A stretch of 64,000 nucleotides of DNA from Clostridia bacterium (GTDB lineage Bacteria; Bacillota; Clostridia; Oscillospirales; CAG-272). Shown piece by piece: positions 60,974-64,000 of the stretch; within the stretch, counting starts at the first letter, position 1; each line of letters begins with the position of its first letter. The notes under the pieces are model-generated. The model was not told the origin of the DNA, made no database searches, and saw nothing but the letters and a program-made list of their open reading frames with translations. A program made the translations under genes and the position numbers. Location: assembly GCA_017631085.1 (NCBI GenBank), contig JAGBTY010000002.1, forward strand, positions 1 to 64,000, read 5' to 3'.

Positions 60974-63094
60974 TCAGTTCTTCGCTCTTGCAGCGATGAT
61001 CTGTTCCTGAATTGACTTAGGAACTTCAGCAAAGTGGCTGGGTTCCATTGAATATACGCCACGACCCTGTGTCATAGAACGAAGGTCTGTTGCATATCCA
61101 AACATTTCAGAGAGAGGTACCATTGCGGTAAGCTCCTGAACACCGTTTGCAGATTCCATAGACTGGATCTGTCCGCGGCGAGAGTTAAATCCTCCCATAA
61201 CGCTTCCGAGATACTCATCGGGAACGATAGTTACAACCTTGGTTATAGGCTCTGTAAGAACAGGATCAGCCTTTCTCATTGCCTCCTTGAATGCCATAGA
61301 TCCTGCGATCTTAAATGCCATTTCAGAAGAGTCAACTTCGTGGTAAGAACCGTCATAAAGAGTTACCTTAACGTCAACAACGTTGTAGCCTGCAAGAACA
61401 CCGTTCTGCATTGCTCCCTGGATACCCTGGTTAACAGGCTCGATAAATTCCTTCGGAATTGCTCCACCTGTAACAGCGTTGATAAATTCATATCCCTTTC
61501 CGGGCTCGTTAGGCTCAAGAATGATCTTAACGTGACCGTACTGACCAGAACCACCAGACTGACGCTTGTACTTGCACTCATGGTCAACCTTCTTACGAAT
61601 GGTCTCCTTGTATGCAACCTGAGGCTTACCGATGTTTGCTTCCACCTTAAACTCACGGAGAAGTCTGTCAACGATGATCTCAAGGTGAAGCTCACCCATA
61701 CCTGCGATGATAGTCTGTCCTGTTTCCTCGTCTGTATAGGTACGGAACGTGGGGTCTTCCTCAGCAAGCTTAGAAAGAGCAATACCCATCTTTTCCTGAC
61801 CTGCACGAGTCTTAGGCTCGATAGCAACGCTGATAACGGGTTCGGGGAATTCCATGTTTTCAAGAATGATAGGATGCTTCTCATCACAGAATGTATCACC
61901 CGTTGTAGTGTTCTTAACACCGGAAACTGCTGCAATATCTCCACTGTAGCATACGTCGATATCCTGACGGTCATTTGCATGCATCTGAAGGATACGTCCG
62001 AAACGCTCTCTGGAGCCCTTGCTGGAGTTGTAAGCTGTTGTACCTGCTTCGATCTTACCCGAGTATACACGGAAGAAGCAGAGCTTTCCAACGAATGGGT
62101 CTGTCATGATCTTGAATGCGAGAGCGGAGAAAGGAGCATCGTCGGATGCGATTCTCTCGTCCTCTTCCTCGGTATCGGGGTTTACACCCTTGATAGCGGG
62201 AATATCAAGAGGAGAAGGCATATAGTCGATAACTGCGTCAAGCAGCTTCTGTACACCCTTGTTTCTGTAAGATGTTCCGCAAACAACGGGAACGATCTGG
62301 TTTGCGATAGTAGCTTTTCTGAGAGCGAGCTTAAGCTCATCAACGGTGATATCCTCACCGCCGAAATACTTTTCCATAAGCTCTTCATCTGTCTCACAGA
62401 TGGACTCTATCATTTTTTCACGATACTCTGCAGCAAGGTCCTTCATGTCTTCGGGAATCTCTTCCACTCTCATGTCCTTACCAAGATCATCGTAATATAC
62501 GTCAGCTTCCATTGTCATAAGGTCAATGATACCTCTGAAGGTCATTTCCTTACCAATTGGGAGCTGTATCGGAACTGCGTTTGCATGGAGTCTGTCTCTC
62601 ATCATCTGAACAACACGGTAGAAGTCCGCACCGGTTATGTCCATCTTGTTGACATAAGCCATACGCGGTACACCGTACTTGTCCGCCTGACGCCAAACGG
62701 TCTCCGACTGAGGCTCAACTCCGCCCTTTGCGCAAAGAACTGTTACAGAACCGTCAAGGACACGGAGCGAACGTTCAACTTCAACTGTGAAGTCAACGTG
62801 GCCGGGGGTGTCGATGATGTTAACTCTGTGTGTGTTAGCCTTTACTGCTGCGGGGTTGTCATGATGTTTGGAGTGCGCCCAGAAACATGTGGTTGCAGCA
62901 GAAGTAATGGTAATACCTCTCTCCTGCTCCTGAACCATCCAGTCCATGGTAGCTGCTCCTTCATGAGTTTCACCTATCTTGTGAGTTTTACCTGTATAGA
63001 ACAGGATTCTCTCCGTTGTAGTTGTTTTACCGGCATCGATGTGAGCCATGATACCGATATTTCTTGTTTTTTCAAGTGAATATTCTCTTGCCAT
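60974..63094 (-). CDS. fusA: Elongation factor G
   Basis: The 706-residue translocase GTPase has the P-loop '[10 protein letters not shown]' (residues 17-26), '[21 protein letters not shown]' (opening) and 'NKMDITGAD'. All five domains are present, including domain IV with '[11 protein letters not shown]' and domain V with 'PMGGF'-like '[14 protein letters not shown]'. It follows rpsG by 24 nt, with AAAGGAGA ahead of the ATG. Confidence 0.98.
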   Translation of the reverse strand: MAREYSLEKTRNIGIMAHIDAGKTTTTERILFYTGKTHKIGETHEGAATMDWMVQEQERGITITSAATTCFWAHSKHHDNPAAVKANTHRVNIIDTPGHVDFTVEVERSLRVLDGSVTVLCAKGGVEPQSETVWRQADKYGVPRMAYVNKMDITGADFYRVVQMMRDRLHANAVPIQLPIGKEMTFRGIIDLMTMEADVYYDDLGKDMRVEEIPEDMKDLAAEYREKMIESICETDEELMEKYFGGEDITVDELKLALRKATIANQIVPVVCGTSYRNKGVQKLLDAVIDYMPSPLDIPAIKGVNPDTEEEDERIASDDAPFSALAFKIMTDPFVGKLCFFRVYSGKIEAGTTAYNSSKGSRERFGRILQMHANDRQDIDVCYSGDIAAVSGVKNTTTGDTFCDEKHPIILENMEFPEPVISVAIEPKTRAGQEKMGIALSKLAEEDPTFRTYTDEETGQTIIAGMGELHLEIIVDRLLREFKVEANIGKPQVAYKETIRKKVDHECKYKRQSGGSGQYGHVKIILEPNEPGKGYEFINAVTGGAIPKEFIEPVNQGIQGAMQNGVLAGYNVVDVKVTLYDGSYHEVDSSEMAFKIAGSMAFKEAMRKADPVLTEPITKVVTIVPDEYLGSVMGGFNSRRGQIQSMESANGVQELTAMVPLSEMFGYATDLRSMTQGRGVYSMEPSHFAEVPKSIQEQIIAARAKN

Positions 63095-63118
63095 TGATAA
63101 TCTCCTTTATAGACAAAA

Positions 63119-63589
63119 TCAATATCTGTAATGTGCGAAAGCCTTATTAGCTTCTGCCATACGATGGGTTTCTTCTTTCTTCTTGAAAGCTCCGCCCATG
63201 CTATTCTTCGCATCGATTATCTCTGCTGCAAGACGATCAGCCATTGTACGTTCGCCACGGTTTCTGGAATAAGCTACAAGCCAACGCAGACCAAGTGTCT
63301 GACGGCGCTCTGCTCTTACCTCCATAGGTACCTGATATGTCGAACCGCCTACACGGCGAGCCTTAACTTCAAGAACCGGCATAACGTTTTCGAGAGCTGC
63401 TGTAAATACATCAAGGGGATTTTCTCCTACCTTAGCCTCGATTGCTGAAAATGCATCATAAACAATTTTCTGGGCAACGCCCTTCTTGCCGTCATACATT
63501 ACGTTATTGATAAGCTTTGTTACGAGCTTAGAATTGTACATAGGATCCGGCAATACGTCTCTTTTGGATATACGACCTCTTCTCGGCAC
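63119..63589 (-). CDS. rpsG: Ribosomal protein S7
   Basis: The protein has exactly 156 residues when started at the GTG at 63589, which gives the universal N-terminus '[19 protein letters not shown]'. GGAGGG lies seven bases upstream of that GTG. Other marks are '[19 protein letters not shown]' and '[20 protein letters not shown]'. S7 nucleates 30S head assembly and often autoregulates the str operon. Confidence 0.98.
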   Translation of the reverse strand: MPRRGRISKRDVLPDPMYNSKLVTKLINNVMYDGKKGVAQKIVYDAFSAIEAKVGENPLDVFTAALENVMPVLEVKARRVGGSTYQVPMEVRAERRQTLGLRWLVAYSRNRGERTMADRLAAEIIDAKNSMGGAFKKKEETHRMAEANKAFAHYRY

Positions 63590-63735
63590 TGTACTTCCCT
63601 CCTTCATTAATATTATGAAATCATTGGTACTCAAAAGCATACTTCTGTAAGCGCTCGGCGAGTCTGTTAATAAACATTAAATTAACTAAGTTCACCAGCG
63701 ACTTTTTGTTGCTCTATACCTTAATCTTGCCCAAA
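63590..63735 (-). other. Spacer between rpsL and rpsG
   Basis: The 146-base spacer is longer than the others in this operon. It contains the rpsG ribosome-binding site. The minus-strand region near 63640-63720 may fold (an S7 autoregulatory site is usual here), but no clear helix or promoter was identified. Confidence 0.4.
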
Positions 63736-64000
63736 TTACTTCTTCTTGGGCTTCTTTGCGCCGTACTTAGAACGGCTCTGGTTACGGTTTGCAACGCCCT
63801 GAGCGTCGAGTGTACCACGAATAATGTGATAACGTACACCGGGCAGGTCACGAACTCTTCCGCCTCTGATAAGAACGACGGAGTGTTCCTGAAGGTTGTG
63901 TCCAATTCCAGGAATATAGGTTGTTGCATCAAGTCCGTTTGTAAGTCTTACTCTTGCGATCTTACGAAGCGCGGAGTTAGGCTTCTTAGGGCTGGTAGTA
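63736..64000 (-). CDS. rpsL: Ribosomal protein S12 (5' end cut by window edge)
   Basis: The visible 88 C-terminal codons encode S12. '[15 protein letters not shown]', '[21 protein letters not shown]' (opening), '[11 protein letters not shown]' and the basic end '[11 protein letters not shown]' match the family. The segment covers the conserved decoding-centre loop with '[10 protein letters not shown]'; the equally important 'KPNSA' lysine is also visible and looks wild-type. The start lies beyond 64000. It begins rpsL-rpsG-fusA-tuf. Confidence 0.97.
   Translation of the reverse strand, partial: TTSPKKPNSALRKIARVRLTNGLDATTYIPGIGHNLQEHSVVLIRGGRVRDLPGVRYHIIRGTLDAQGVANRNQSRSKYGAKKPKKK

Noticed and set aside
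60003..63079. Long open frames on the plus strand across tuf and fusA (up to about 580 codons)
   Set aside because: They lie opposite highly conserved genes, have Cys/Ser/Val-rich composition with no domain, and no ribosome-binding site. They arise from the codon bias of tuf and fusA.
1..64000. CRISPR arrays, insertion sequences, phage genes, tRNA or rRNA genes
   Set aside because: No regularly spaced repeats, transposases, integrases, tRNA cloverleaf or rRNA motifs were recognised by eye; short tRNAs could still be missed without a covariance scan.

Overview
The window looks like chromosomal DNA of a moderately low-GC, spore-forming, anaerobic member of the Clostridia (Bacillota), probably a gut-type Eubacteriales/Oscillospirales lineage. 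This rests on Spo0A and GerW/YtfJ, an ECF riboflavin transporter under an FMN riboswitch, a sodium-pumping decarboxylase operon, a minimal SmsCB iron-sulfur system, the infC-rpmI-rplT operon with an AUU start, and many sigma-A promoters with exact 17-bp spacers. No rRNA, tRNA, phage, insertion sequence or CRISPR array was recognised. The standard code fits, and no gene looks broken.

Layout. At 1-800 a glycine riboswitch with its terminator points off the left edge, next to a YwiB-like gene. At 970-3440 are galT and spo0A. At 3489-17379 is a 14-kb seven-gene operon on the minus strand. It encodes a giant solute-binding protein with carbohydrate-binding-like domains, two complete pairs of MalF/MalG-type permeases, an NHL-TPR-Yip1 membrane protein and a 1393-residue DUF5696 protein, but no ATPase. 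It starts from a near-consensus promoter followed by about 280 nt of highly structured leader RNA. This operon and its leader are the best candidates for an undescribed system.

At 18180-29200, on the minus strand, are housekeeping genes: infC-rpmI-rplT behind an L20-type leader, then an rRNA methyltransferase, dprA, topA, trmFO, plsX, rnc and smsC-smsB. At 29390-40670, on the plus strand, are a small structured RNA with its own promoter and terminator, then lon, engB, a histidine phosphatase, lysA, a site-2 protease, scpA, scpB, a DUF2953 protein, ytfJ, a D,D-carboxypeptidase, rluB and a small unknown gene. At 40700-42364 is an isolated Wzz/BY-kinase pair under a consensus promoter.

At 42369-47257, on the minus strand, are five genes of a sodium-translocating decarboxylase that carries two different carboxyltransferase subunits. 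At 47517-49926, on the plus strand, are a small TIGR04086-type membrane protein and an NhaC-family antiporter with an unusual cysteine-rich extension. At 49983-59654, on the minus strand, are pepD, mreB, comF, recD2, a small membrane protein, metK, a MATE transporter and ribU behind an FMN riboswitch whose translational switching can be read directly. At 59724-64000 is the str operon: rpsL (cut by the edge), rpsG, fusA and tuf.

Functions and coordinates come from reading the sequence and from family knowledge; no database search was run. Start codons were chosen from Shine-Dalgarno spacing, including TTG (ywiB, lysA), GTG (the rRNA methyltransferase, rpsG) and ATT (infC).
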